64,000 nucleotides of DNA. Origin: Aestuariibaculum lutulentum (GTDB lineage Bacteria > Bacteroidota > Bacteroidia > Flavobacteriales > Flavobacteriaceae). The notes beneath the pieces are model-generated. The model was given only the letters and a program-made list of their open reading frames with translations, did not search any database and had not been told where the DNA came from. Numbering within the stretch: position 1 is the first letter of the stretch; every line of letters begins with the position of its first letter. Both the position numbers and the translations under genes were made by a program. Below, in pieces: positions 51,530 through 60,855 of this stretch. The stretch lies in assembly GCF_032926325.1 (NCBI RefSeq), contig NZ_CP136709.1:99501-163500 (forward strand), written 5' to 3'.

Positions 51530-52708
51530 TTAGTAGTTAAACTCACCATACTCGCTTTTTATTGTAAGCTTTTTGGTTTCTGAAGCCTCTACTCGACCTA
51601 TTATTTGTGCATTTACATTAAATGATTTCGAAATACTGATGATATCTTCAGCGATTTCAGGAGATACATATAACTCCATTCTGTGACCACAGTTAAACAC
51701 CTGATACATTTCTTTCCAGTCGGTTTTACTTTGCTCTTGTATTAACTTAAATAATGGCGGAATCGGGAACATATTATCTTTTACAATATGAAATTGATTC
51801 ACAAAATGAAGAATTTTAGTTTGCGCTCCACCTGAACAGTGTACCATTCCGTGAACTTTATCACTATTAAATTGCGATAATATTTTTTTGATAATAGGCG
51901 CATAAGTACGGGTAGGTGACAACACTAGCTGTCCGGCATCGATTGGAGAATCTTCAACAGCATCGGTTAATTTCACATTACCGGAATACACTAACTCTTC
52001 AGGTACCGAAGCATCGAAGCTTTCAGGGTATTTTTTAGCTAAATAGTTATTGAATACATCATGTCTTGCAGATGTTAAACCGTTACTTCCCATACCTCCG
52101 TTGTATGATTTCTCGTAAGTAGCCTGACCAAAACTTTCCAAACCAACGATTACATCACCTGCCTGAATATTTGCATTATCAATAACATCGCTACGTTTCA
52201 TACGAGCCGTAACCGTAGAATCAACAATAATAGTACGCACTAAATCACCAACATCGGCAGTTTCACCACCTGTTGAATGGATAGTCACACCAAAAGATTT
52301 TAATTCTTCAATTAATTCTTCTGTTCCGTTAATGATTGCTGAAATCACTTCTCCTGGAATCAGGTTTTTATTTCTACCAATGGTTGATGACAACATGATA
52401 TTATCCGTTGCTCCAACACATAATAAATCATCAATATTCATAATTAAGGCATCCTGAGCAATACCTTTCCAAACCGAAATGTCTCCGGTTTCTTTCCAAT
52501 ACATATAAGCCAAAGAAGATTTTGTTCCTGCTCCATCGGCATGCATGATTAAGCAGTAATCCTCGTCGTTTGTTAAATAGTCTGGAACGATTTTACAAAA
52601 AGCCTTAGGAAACAGCCCTTTATCAATGTTTTTAATTGCATTATGTACATCTTCTTTCGATGCCGAAACTCCGCGTTGCGCGTAGCGTTTAGAAACTTCT
52701 TGACTCAT
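51530..52708 (-). CDS. purM: Phosphoribosylformylglycinamidine cyclo-ligase (AIR synthase)
   Basis: 392 aa. Starts SKRYAQRGVSASKEDVHNAI; HADGAGTKSSLAY and the ATP/FGAM-binding stretch IDDLLCVGATDNIML. Then TGGETADVGDLVRT, and the C-terminal GMVHCSGGAQTKILHFV. This is the longer Bacteroidota form of PurM (E. coli 345 aa). It makes AIR from FGAM with ATP in purine synthesis. Own -7 box; separated from the GSIII gene by a terminator. Confidence 0.92.
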   Translation of the reverse strand: MSQEVSKRYAQRGVSASKEDVHNAIKNIDKGLFPKAFCKIVPDYLTNDEDYCLIMHADGAGTKSSLAYMYWKETGDISVWKGIAQDALIMNIDDLLCVGATDNIMLSSTIGRNKNLIPGEVISAIINGTEELIEELKSFGVTIHSTGGETADVGDLVRTIIVDSTVTARMKRSDVIDNANIQAGDVIVGLESFGQATYEKSYNGGMGSNGLTSARHDVFNNYLAKKYPESFDASVPEELVYSGNVKLTDAVEDSPIDAGQLVLSPTRTYAPIIKKILSQFNSDKVHGMVHCSGGAQTKILHFVNQFHIVKDNMFPIPPLFKLIQEQSKTDWKEMYQVFNCGHRMELYVSPEIAEDIISISKSFNVNAQIIGRVEASETKKLTIKSEYGEFNY

Positions 52709-52725
52709 AGTATAATATTGAGCTG

Positions 52726-52733
52726 CAAATTTA
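52726..52733 (-). promoter_or_regulatory. -7 box (TAAATTTG) of purM
   Basis: Exact TAnnTTTG match on the minus strand 17 bp before the purM ATG and just after the upstream gene's terminator. Confidence 0.55.
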
Positions 52734-52750
52734 ATTCTTTGAAATAAAAA

Positions 52751-52770
52751 ATCCCGTATTAAAACGGGAT
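52751..52770 (-). terminator. Terminator of the type III glutamine synthetase gene
   Basis: ATCCCGT (52751-52757) pairs with ACGGGAT (52764-52770), with A-run and T-run on the two sides. It starts 23 bp after the GSIII stop. Confidence 0.85.
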
Positions 52771-52793
52771 TTTTTATTTCAATTAGCTTTAAC

Positions 52794-54980
52794 CTATCGG
52801 GTAAATAACAACTCTCTATATTTGGTTAATGGCCAGATTTCATCATCTACCAATAATTCCAGTTTATCACAATGGTAACGAATTTCATCGAATAACGGTT
52901 TCACCTCATTACAATAAGCCATGGCCTTCTTTTGGATATCTTCAACGGTATTGGCCTTTTTACGCTCATTAATCATTTTCGTTACGTTTGAGTTGATACC
53001 CTCTATATGACTTGAAATCTCTTCGATTAAATTTATTTGCTCTTTAGAAACCGTAGCAAATTTTTTATCGAAAATCTCCTTTAAACCTTTTACATTCTCT
53101 ATTAAAACATTCTGATATTTAACAGCAGTTGGGACAATATGATTACGAGCGATATCCCCTAACACACGACCTTCAATTTGAATGTGCATGATATACGCTT
53201 CCATTTCTATCTCATAGCGCGCCTTGGTTTCAATAGCACTCATCACATTCATCTCTTCAAAAAGCTTTATGGTCTTATCGGAAACCTTAGCCTTAAGTGC
53301 TTCCGGCGTAGTTTTATTATTGCTTAACCCACGTTTTTTTGCCTCTTCTTCCCATGCTTTCCCATAACCATTACCTTCAAACAATATAGCTTTAGTCGAT
53401 TTAATATACTCGCGAAGCACATTAAAAATCGCCTCATCTTTCTTTAAGTCCTTTTTATCAATAAGCTTATCAACTTCCTCTTTGAAATCCTGAAGTTGTT
53501 TTGCTACTATGGTATTTAAAATGGTCATCGGGTTTCCACAGTTTGCTAAAGACCCAACGGCTCTAAACTCAAATTTGTTTCCTGTAAAAGCAAATGGCGA
53601 TGTTCTGTTTCTATCAGTATTATCCAAAAGTACATCCGGAATTTTACCAACAACATTCAGCTTAAGTTCTGTTTTTTCCTCTGGTGACAATTTTCCTTTG
53701 GTTACACCTTCTAACTCTTCTAGAACTTTAGTTAACTGCTGACCAATAAACACTGAAATAATTGCCGGAGGTGCTTCGTTTGCACCCAACCTATGGTCGT
53801 TACTAGCCGAGGCTATCGATGCTCTTAACAATTCTTCATGCTCATGTACCGCTTTAATAGTATTAATGAAGAAGGTTAAAAACTGAAGATTGCTCATTGG
53901 TGTTTTCCCAGGCGCTAATAAATTCACACCTGTATCCGTCGACAACGACCAGTTGTTGTGTTTCCCCGAACCATTAATACCTGCAAATGGTTTTTCGTGA
54001 AACAACACTTTTAAATTATGCTTTGAAGCAATACGCCCCATAACATCCATTAATAAAGAATTGTGATCTACCGCCAGGTTGGCTTCTTCAAAAATTGGAG
54101 CCACCTCAAACTGATTCGGCGCTACCTCATTATGTCTTGTTTTTACCGGAATTCCTAAAAGCATACACTCGGTTTCCAACTCGCGCATAAAGTTAAATGC
54201 TCTGGTTGGAATCGATCCGAAATAGTGATCATCTAACTGCTGCCCCTTAGCCGAAGAATGCCCTAATAATGTTCTCCCTGTTAAGGTAATATCTGGTCGG
54301 CTGGTTGCAAGAGCTTTGTCAATTAAAAAATACTCCTGCTCCCATCCTAAAGACGAGGTCACCTTTTTAACGTTTTTATCAAAATATTTACAAACCTCGG
54401 TTGCTGCCGCATCTACAGCCTGTAACGCTCTTAACAGAGGTGTTTTATAATCTAAAGCTTCACCAGTATAGGCCACAAAAATGGTTGGAATACACAAAGT
54501 TGAACCATAAATAAAAGCTGGTGATGTAGGATCCCAGGCCGTGTAGCCTCTGGCTTCAAAGGTATTTCGAATGCCTCCATGAGGGAAACTTGAAGCATCT
54601 GGCTCTTGTTGAACCAATTGATCACCTCCGAATTTCTCGATTGCAATACCATCTCCTATAGTTTCAAAAAAGGCATCGTGTTTTTCAGCTGTTGTTCCTG
54701 TTAATGGCTGAAACCAGTGCGTATAATGTGTAACGCCTTTTGACAATGCCCAGTCTTTCATTGATGACGACACCTGATCTGCTATACTCCTGTCAATCTT
54801 CTTTCCGTATTTAACGGCATTCATCACCCCTTTAAATGCATCTTTTGTAAGATATTGACGCATGGTGTTTTCATTAAAAACATTCTGACCAAATAATACG
54901 GAACGACGTTCCTTTTCTTCGACCACAATCGGTTTATTAGACAGCGATTCTTTTATTGCATGAAATCGTAATGTTGGCAT
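52794..54980 (-). CDS. Type III glutamine synthetase (GSIII)
   Basis: 728 aa, the size of GSIII, with its N-terminal VLFGQNVFNENTMRQYL and GSIII-specific THWFQPLTGTTAEKHDAF, then catalytic blocks SSLGWEQEYFLID, TRHNEVAPNQFEVAPIFE, HEKPFAGINGSGKHNNWSL and NRTSPFAFTGNKFEFRAVGS. Makes glutamine from glutamate, ammonia and ATP. A type II enzyme gene lies divergently 258 bp away, so this cell has two unrelated glutamine synthetases side by side. Confidence 0.96.
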   Translation of the reverse strand: MPTLRFHAIKESLSNKPIVVEEKERRSVLFGQNVFNENTMRQYLTKDAFKGVMNAVKYGKKIDRSIADQVSSSMKDWALSKGVTHYTHWFQPLTGTTAEKHDAFFETIGDGIAIEKFGGDQLVQQEPDASSFPHGGIRNTFEARGYTAWDPTSPAFIYGSTLCIPTIFVAYTGEALDYKTPLLRALQAVDAAATEVCKYFDKNVKKVTSSLGWEQEYFLIDKALATSRPDITLTGRTLLGHSSAKGQQLDDHYFGSIPTRAFNFMRELETECMLLGIPVKTRHNEVAPNQFEVAPIFEEANLAVDHNSLLMDVMGRIASKHNLKVLFHEKPFAGINGSGKHNNWSLSTDTGVNLLAPGKTPMSNLQFLTFFINTIKAVHEHEELLRASIASASNDHRLGANEAPPAIISVFIGQQLTKVLEELEGVTKGKLSPEEKTELKLNVVGKIPDVLLDNTDRNRTSPFAFTGNKFEFRAVGSLANCGNPMTILNTIVAKQLQDFKEEVDKLIDKKDLKKDEAIFNVLREYIKSTKAILFEGNGYGKAWEEEAKKRGLSNNKTTPEALKAKVSDKTIKLFEEMNVMSAIETKARYEIEMEAYIMHIQIEGRVLGDIARNHIVPTAVKYQNVLIENVKGLKEIFDKKFATVSKEQINLIEEISSHIEGINSNVTKMINERKKANTVEDIQKKAMAYCNEVKPLFDEIRYHCDKLELLVDDEIWPLTKYRELLFTR

Positions 54981-55015
54981 TATCTGTATCTTATTAAGTT
55001 TAAAACTATTTTTCG

Positions 55016-55023
55016 CAAAAATA
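55016..55023 (-). promoter_or_regulatory. -7 box (TATTTTTG) of the GSIII gene
   Basis: Exact TAnnTTTG match on the minus strand 35 bp before the GSIII ATG. Confidence 0.5.
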
Positions 55024-55191
55024 AGAATCTCATCAATATTTACCGTTATTTCCCATTTAAGAATTTTTCAGTTTTGATATAAAATAATATAGTTTTTTTA
55101 ATGGATACCTTAAAAAAATGGGGTCTAAATAAAAATAAGTTTAAGTTTTCGGAAAACACCCCCACAAAATACAAAGTCTAAAATAAAAATA

Positions 55192-55199
55192 TATATTTG
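55192..55199 (+). promoter_or_regulatory. -7 box (TATATTTG) of the type II GS gene
   Basis: Exact TAnnTTTG match 39 bp before the ATG at 55239. The remainder of the 258-bp divergent region is AT-rich; I see no dyad in it. Confidence 0.55.
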
Positions 55200-55238
55200 C
55201 GTTAAATATCAATATTATCATTTTATAAAATATTTATT

Positions 55239-56261
55239 ATGGCAAAAATTAAGCTAGAATACATTTGGTTAGATGGATATTTCCCTACCCAAAACATGAG
55301 AAGTAAAACTAAAGTAGAAGAGCATGAGGACTTTAAAGGAACTCTTGAAGAACTTGGAAACTGGTCTTTTGACGGGTCTTCAACGAAACAAGCTGAAGGA
55401 GGTTCTTCTGACTGTATTTTAAAGCCTGTTGCTATTTATCCAGATCCAGATCGTATTAACGGATACTTAGTAATGACTGAAGTTTTAAATCCTGATGGAA
55501 CTCCTCACGTATCTAACGGTAGAGCGACAATTGATGATGAAGATGATGATTTCTGGTTTGGTTTTGAGCAAGAGTATTTCATTATGGATACTAAAACTCA
55601 ATTGCCTTTAGGATTCCCTGTAGGTGGTTATCCAAAACCTCAAGGTATGTACTACTGTTCTGTTGGTGGTTTAAACACTCACGGTAGAGATTTAGTAGAA
55701 GAGCATGCTGATTTATGTATTGAAGCAGGTTTAAACTTCGAAGGTATTAACCAAGAGGTTGCTTGTGGACAATGGGAATTCCAATTATTTGCTAAAGGAG
55801 CAAAACAAGCTGGTGACGAAATTTGGGTTGCTAGATACTTATTAGACCGTTTAACTGAAAAATACGGATACTATATTGAGTACCACCCAAAACCACTAGG
55901 TAAAGATATGGACTGGAATGGTTCTGGTATGCACGCTAACTTCTCTAACACGACTTTAAGAACTTGTGGAGATAAAGCGACTTACGATAAAATTTGTGAA
56001 GCTTTCCGTCCGGTAGTTAAAGAACACATTGAAGTTTACGGTGAGTTTAACGATCAACGTTTAACTGGTAAACACGAAACAGCTTCTATCAACGATTTCT
56101 CTTTTGGAGTTTCTGATCGTGGCGCTTCAATCCGTATTCCAATCGCAACTGTAGAAAGAGGATACAAAGGATGGTTAGAAGATAGACGTCCAGCTTCAAA
56201 TGGTGATCCATACAAAATTGCAGCTAGAATTATCAAGACTGTTAAGTCTGCAAAAGTTTAA
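55239..56261 (+). CDS. Type II (eukaryote-like) glutamine synthetase
   Basis: 340 aa, beta-grasp domain then catalytic domain. IWLDGYFPTQNMRSKTKV, NWSFDGSSTKQAEGGSSD, WFGFEQEYFIMD, CEAG-type EAGLNFEGINQEVACGQWEFQ, GSGMHANFSNTTLR and RGASIRIP are GSII hallmarks (short, decameric; GSI is ~470 aa). Function as for GSIII. The early codons resemble highly expressed genes (many preferred GAA/AAA/GGT). Its own promoter and terminator. Confidence 0.94.
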   Translation: MAKIKLEYIWLDGYFPTQNMRSKTKVEEHEDFKGTLEELGNWSFDGSSTKQAEGGSSDCILKPVAIYPDPDRINGYLVMTEVLNPDGTPHVSNGRATIDDEDDDFWFGFEQEYFIMDTKTQLPLGFPVGGYPKPQGMYYCSVGGLNTHGRDLVEEHADLCIEAGLNFEGINQEVACGQWEFQLFAKGAKQAGDEIWVARYLLDRLTEKYGYYIEYHPKPLGKDMDWNGSGMHANFSNTTLRTCGDKATYDKICEAFRPVVKEHIEVYGEFNDQRLTGKHETASINDFSFGVSDRGASIRIPIATVERGYKGWLEDRRPASNGDPYKIAARIIKTVKSAKV

Positions 56262-56290
56262 TTATAAAGTTTATACTTTGTTCATAATAA

Positions 56291-56319
56291 AAAAGGGTTT
56301 ACAATTTGTAAACCCTTTT
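56291..56319 (+). terminator. Terminator of the type II GS gene
   Basis: AAAAGGGTTTACA (56291-56303) pairs perfectly with TGTAAACCCTTTT (56307-56319), 13 bp, loop 3 nt, T-run follows. Can work in both directions, covering the convergent antiporter gene. Confidence 0.9.
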
Positions 56320-56368
56320 TTATTTCTTCTATTTTTAAATACCAATATTAGCAATAACTATTTGTCTA

Positions 56369-57316
56369 CTATTTTCCGTGGGTAAATAACAAATACATAA
56401 ATACGCCGTACCCTAAAACCAAAAGCATGCCCTTTGCTTTGTTTATTTCGAAACGTTTTGGAAGAAACACTAATGGTAACAATATAAATGCAAAACCAAG
56501 CATCCAAAATATATCTCGAGACAATATTAAAGGTTCGGTTACTTCAATAGGTTTTATTATTGCTGTTAAACCAAGAACCGATGCAATATTAAAAATATTA
56601 GAACCTATTAAATTCCCTAACGAAATGGCTTTTTCCTGTTTCGCAGCTGCAATTATCGATGCCGCAAGTTCCGGCACACTGGTTCCAATTGCAATTAAAG
56701 ACACTCCAATAACGGCTTCACTCACACCAATAGATGTTGCAATGTCTTTAGCACCTTCTACCAACCATTCACTACCATAATACAAAGCTACTGCTCCTAT
56801 AAGTAACCATATACCTATTTTAAAATTAGACACCATAGCAAGGGCGTCATCAACTTCTTCCGCTTCGGTATCTTTTCCTGCATATTTAATTAACACAATA
56901 AGAAACAACCATAATCCGGCAAAAAGAATCCCGCCTTCAATAGCCGATAATAATCCGTCCTGACTTAAAAAATAATATAACACAACACTGAAAAGCATCA
57001 TCACAGGCCAGTTTAGTTTATAAAACGATTTATCGACCGCAATAGAACCGACTAAGGCAGTACATCCTAAAACCAAACCTATATTAGCAATATTAGACCC
57101 CACCACATTGTTAATAGCAATAGCTGAAGACCCCGATAAAGCTGCCTGCAAACTCACCAATAATTCAGGAGCCGACGTCGCAAACGATACAACCGTCATC
57201 CCTATTACCATTTTAGAAATATTAAACTTAAACGATAAGGCAACTGATGATCGTACCAAAAACTCACCTCCTACAACCAAAAGCGCAAATCCTAACAGGA
57301 CTAATAGTATACTCAT
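56369..57316 (-). CDS. Calcium/sodium antiporter (CaCA, YrbG-like)
   Basis: 315 aa, about ten helices in two inverted halves. The two alpha-repeats are clear: VVSFATSAPELLVSLQAAL...NVVGSNIANI and SLIAIGTSVPELAASIIAA...NLIGSNIFNI, with the ion-binding Glu and Asn/Ser residues. It exchanges Ca2+ (or K+) for Na+ across the inner membrane. An acidic cytosolic loop (KDTEAEEVDD) lies between the halves. Single gene, divergent from the gene at 57469. Confidence 0.93.
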   Translation of the reverse strand: MSILLVLLGFALLVVGGEFLVRSSVALSFKFNISKMVIGMTVVSFATSAPELLVSLQAALSGSSAIAINNVVGSNIANIGLVLGCTALVGSIAVDKSFYKLNWPVMMLFSVVLYYFLSQDGLLSAIEGGILFAGLWLFLIVLIKYAGKDTEAEEVDDALAMVSNFKIGIWLLIGAVALYYGSEWLVEGAKDIATSIGVSEAVIGVSLIAIGTSVPELAASIIAAAKQEKAISLGNLIGSNIFNIASVLGLTAIIKPIEVTEPLILSRDIFWMLGFAFILLPLVFLPKRFEINKAKGMLLVLGYGVFMYLLFTHGK

Positions 57317-57468
57317 AAAATAATTTTTATGCGAAGATAATATTTCGGAAATTTCTATCGCCTGTTATATTTACATTTATTAACACTTCAATATAAAGTT
57401 TGGTTAAACTTTTAAAACCTAAATCATTAAGTTATACCTTTAATATAGAATCTTTTAAACATTATATT

Positions 57469-58311
57469 ATGAAATCTAAAAATGCTTTTAAAATTGGCTT
57501 AAGCCTATGTGCTGTTGTGATTTTATGCCTTGTTTCAATAAAAAGTTTTGCTCATAAAACCTCACACTTTGAACACTTTACCTCAACTACCAATCAAGAC
57601 TCTGATGTAAGTGTAACCATTGACAAAAACACATCGGAAAAAGATTTTGAAGATATAACAAGTATGCTAAAAGACAATGGTGTAACGGCTAGTATTAAGA
57701 ACATTGAACGCAATGAGATAAACGAAATTACTGGTCTTAAAATTGAATTAAAGACGGACAATAATCAATCGGCAATTAGCAGTTTTTCAAGTACTAATCC
57801 TATTCCCGAAATTACATTCGGAAGGAAAAACGGGTCTTTATTTATATCATCTCAAAACAATTTTAACCAAAATGCTTTAGGTTTTTCAAACATGCCTAAT
57901 ATGCAAATGTTTAGTTTTGACAACGACTCCATTCCTGGAAAGAATTTAAAAAACTTTGGAAGTTTTAATCTCGACGATTTTTTTAATAGTGAAAATGGAA
58001 CGTTCTCTTTTAACGGCCAAAATATCGACATGGACCAACTAAGAAAACAACTGGAAGAGCAATTCGACTCTGATGCCTTTTCTTCACTTTTTAATCCTGA
58101 ACACGACAAACCTGGTCAATTCAAATTTATCGACGACCCAAACACCAACAAACTTATTATAATTGACGGAAAGGAAAGTAATTTTGATACACTTGATAAA
58201 TTAGCTAAAGAAAACAAACTAAAAGCCGTCGACCATTTAAAACCAGAAACCGCCATGAGCATTTATGGCGATAAAGCCAAAGATGGCGCTGTAATTGTTA
58301 CGACAAAGTAG
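57469..58311 (+). CDS. Orphan BlaR1/M56-tail-like exported protein
   Basis: 280 aa from the ATG at 57469, chosen because it opens with a hydrophobic signal segment (residues ~9-31, ending SFAHKTS). The central part DKNTSEKDFEDITSMLKDNGVTASIKNIERNEINEITGLKI resembles the periplasmic tail of Bacteroidota M56/BlaR1-like proteins. The end PNTNKLIIIDGKES...AMSIYGDKAKDGAVIVTTK resembles the TonB-plug-like motif closing those proteins. The peptidase and its membrane helices are absent, so this is a stand-alone tail domain. Between lies a low-complexity Asn/Phe/Ser-rich stretch. Function unknown. Confidence 0.6.
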   Translation: MKSKNAFKIGLSLCAVVILCLVSIKSFAHKTSHFEHFTSTTNQDSDVSVTIDKNTSEKDFEDITSMLKDNGVTASIKNIERNEINEITGLKIELKTDNNQSAISSFSSTNPIPEITFGRKNGSLFISSQNNFNQNALGFSNMPNMQMFSFDNDSIPGKNLKNFGSFNLDDFFNSENGTFSFNGQNIDMDQLRKQLEEQFDSDAFSSLFNPEHDKPGQFKFIDDPNTNKLIIIDGKESNFDTLDKLAKENKLKAVDHLKPETAMSIYGDKAKDGAVIVTTK

Positions 58312-58330
58312 AACACTCAGCAATACAAAC

Positions 58331-58360
58331 AAAACCCCGAACCAATAGATTCGGGGTTTT
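58331..58360. terminator. Bidirectional terminator
   Basis: AAAACCCCGAA (58331-58341) pairs with TTCGGGGTTTT (58350-58360), loop of 8 nt, serving the genes at 57469 (+) and 58367 (-). Confidence 0.88.
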
Positions 58361-58366
58361 GTTTAT

Positions 58367-60343
58367 TTACTTCACGACAATGCGTCTGCTTATTACTTGA
58401 TTACCAGAAATACATTTTAATACATAAACACCTGTTAATAAATTTAAATTAATAGTCCTATCATTATTTATGATAAAACTATCTATTAATTTCCCTTCTA
58501 CAGACAGTACATTTATCGATATTTCATTAGTAACACCTTTTATATGCAATGCGTTATGTGTTGGATTAGGGTAAAACAACATCTGCAAACCATTAAAATT
58601 ATCAACACTTAAAGCCTCACTATAGGTTTCTCCAATTTTATTTCCCCATAAATATTCTACCAATTCAGGATTATCGATATACGGATTTCGGTTATTCTGC
58701 CAGGTGTAAATCACATTATTTCTGTTCATTTCAAAATCGTCTGGCGGATCATTTCTGTGCCACTCCAGCAAGGTTGCTAAATCACCAATAAATCCGTCGG
58801 GGTCATCACCTGGGTAACCATTAACCACATCAAGTCCGTTATATCTGGTAACCATATAAAAAATGCTTCGTGCAACATCTCCATAAAAACTTCCACTGGT
58901 TCCTGTTGGCCCAGCGTATTCCGAAGTTCCATAATTCTGATTATTCCTAATACTGTTTTCTACGCCATCAACCGCTCGTAAAGCATACGCATCGGAATTC
59001 CCATGCCGTAAAGAATCGGCTGTTGTAGTCCAAAACACGTCTTTCCCATCTGCTATTTCATCCAAATCAATACTATTAAATCCACCCCGTGATCTTGGAT
59101 ACACATGTTCTCTATTCCATTTCCCTACATTACTCGATGTGGTTTGAAAATCTAATTTTGCACGTCCTGTTTCTGAATATACCAACCACACCTGATTACT
59201 GTTATCGGGATTCTGGTCGGCTTCCTTTAAAATATCAATAATATCTGCATAGGTTTGAGCGCGAACAACCGATGGATTTGCAACAATATCCTGAATAGCC
59301 TGCTTCAATACCAATCCGGACAAACCCTCTAAACTGTTATAATAATCTTCGGGCTGTGAACTTGAAACCAAACCGTAAGTAGGATTTAAAGGTGTTCCAA
59401 AACCTGCCATCTGAAAATCATTATCAACCACACGAATTTCAACCTTATCATTTTGTTTTAAGTAGTCGTCTGACAAATTACCCATACTTATTTTTAAAAC
59501 TTCATCACCTTCATCTTCATTGTCATCAACTAATGTTATGGTTGTACTGACACTATTCTGACCTGCAGGAATGGTTAAAGAGGTATTTCCTGTAAAATCG
59601 GAAGTATTAAATGTGTCATTATTTAAACTGAAACTGAAATTTAAATCGGAAGCTACATTCTGTTCTGTTGTAAAAGTGATATCAAAAAAATCGCCTTCGG
59701 CATATTGATTTTGAGTAGTTGAAATACTTATCCCATTAAGAATAATACCTGTACCATCATTTAACTGCCTTGGTGTTGGAATCCCTACCGTATAAGTTCC
59801 ATCATTGTTGCGCTGAATAGAACCTGTTTCTCCTCCACCCCCTTCATCTATCTGTTGAATATTTGTAAAATCAGGATGATCGTTAAAAATATCTATTAAG
59901 TCCACATCATCAGCATCGGCCGTTCCATATATTAACACATCAACTAAATTCTCTATGGTTGCCAAAGTCATAACTGGAAAATCCGTTTCATCTGCCTGAT
60001 AAATCGCGACAGCATCAGCGCCATTTTGAATAGTATTCGCCGGAATAATGTATTGAGGAATAGGTGATACATTAACACTACCTATTAGTAATAAACCATT
60101 AACATCGGTTGTATATCCATCGAGATCTAAAGCCAGATAACTGGAATTCATCCCTGAATCTGAGCCATTAAAAAACACCACCACATAACCATCTAATGAA
60201 AAATTTGACGTATCCGATTTCAATTCTAAAAACTCAAGATCATCTATACCTGAAGTATCACTATCTAACTCATTAATGACGATTTGAGCTAATGACATAT
60301 TGATTGAAAGCACAGCTAAACAAAAAAGTACTATTTTTTCCAT
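58367..60343 (-). CDS. Secreted endonuclease I with lamin-tail and Calx-beta domains and T9SS sorting tail
   Basis: 658 aa. Signal peptide residues 1-19 (ends MSLAQ). Lamin-tail-like domain about 20-130 (IVINELDSDTSGIDDLEFLEL), a Calx-beta-like domain about 198-310 (AEGDFFDITFTTEQ, DDNEDEGDEVLKI) and an endonuclease I domain about 325-565 with the catalytic region KWNREHVYPRSRGG and HGNSDAYALR. A C-terminal type A sorting domain of type IX secretion follows (LFYPNPTHNALHIKG ... GVYVLKCISGNQVISRRIVVK). It is exported to degrade nucleic acid, probably for phosphate or carbon supply. Confidence 0.9.
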   Translation of the reverse strand: MEKIVLFCLAVLSINMSLAQIVINELDSDTSGIDDLEFLELKSDTSNFSLDGYVVVFFNGSDSGMNSSYLALDLDGYTTDVNGLLLIGSVNVSPIPQYIIPANTIQNGADAVAIYQADETDFPVMTLATIENLVDVLIYGTADADDVDLIDIFNDHPDFTNIQQIDEGGGGETGSIQRNNDGTYTVGIPTPRQLNDGTGIILNGISISTTQNQYAEGDFFDITFTTEQNVASDLNFSFSLNNDTFNTSDFTGNTSLTIPAGQNSVSTTITLVDDNEDEGDEVLKISMGNLSDDYLKQNDKVEIRVVDNDFQMAGFGTPLNPTYGLVSSSQPEDYYNSLEGLSGLVLKQAIQDIVANPSVVRAQTYADIIDILKEADQNPDNSNQVWLVYSETGRAKLDFQTTSSNVGKWNREHVYPRSRGGFNSIDLDEIADGKDVFWTTTADSLRHGNSDAYALRAVDGVENSIRNNQNYGTSEYAGPTGTSGSFYGDVARSIFYMVTRYNGLDVVNGYPGDDPDGFIGDLATLLEWHRNDPPDDFEMNRNNVIYTWQNNRNPYIDNPELVEYLWGNKIGETYSEALSVDNFNGLQMLFYPNPTHNALHIKGVTNEISINVLSVEGKLIDSFIINNDRTINLNLLTGVYVLKCISGNQVISRRIVVK

Positions 60344-60855
60344 AAAGGTCTTTTAACAAATATAACGTCCTTTAAAACAAACCAATATATCATCTTAAAA
60401 CTTTAACTAAACTTAATATTGCAGATTTCATTAATCAATATGCTAAAAGATAAAACCTACAAAAAAGAATTTCTAAAAGATAAAATGTCCCTTGTATTTT
60501 AAAAAACATCACAAAAAGCCTCTACAATTATTTCAAAATGAAACATAAATTAAATTTTAATATTTCATTTTAAAACAATAATTAAGACTATTTACTTTCA
60601 TATTGAAACAATTATTATTTTTTTAATTACATATTCGTATGCAAATTCATAGATTTTCATCAAACTATTTGTACGATATATCGCCAATTATATATCTTCA
60701 AAAAACATTGATTTAACTAAAACAAACTAACCTTTAAAACCGGAATCTATGATCACACTTGTTAAGCTTATAATTTTAATTCTGCTATCAGTTTTATAAG
60801 CCAGTTCCTAAAAATGTAAAACTTAGTCTAGAATAAGTTTTACTATTTTTACCAA
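60344..60855. other. 512-bp AT-rich intergenic region with micro-ORFs
   Basis: Holds the endonuclease promoter at the left end. A 13-bp direct repeat CTAAAAGATAAAA (60443-60455 and 60473-60485, 30 bp apart) falls inside a 20-codon ORF (60440-60502). A 16-codon hydrophobic ORF starts at 60750 (MITLVKLIILILLSVL). Neither can be supported as a gene from sequence alone. I see no tRNA or terminator here. Confidence 0.4.
60357..60364 (-). promoter_or_regulatory. -7 box (TATATTTG) of the endonuclease gene
   Basis: Exact TAnnTTTG match on the minus strand, 13 bp before the ATG at 60343. A TTG lies about 18 bp further upstream, as in the TTG-N17-23-TAnnTTTG consensus. Confidence 0.6.
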
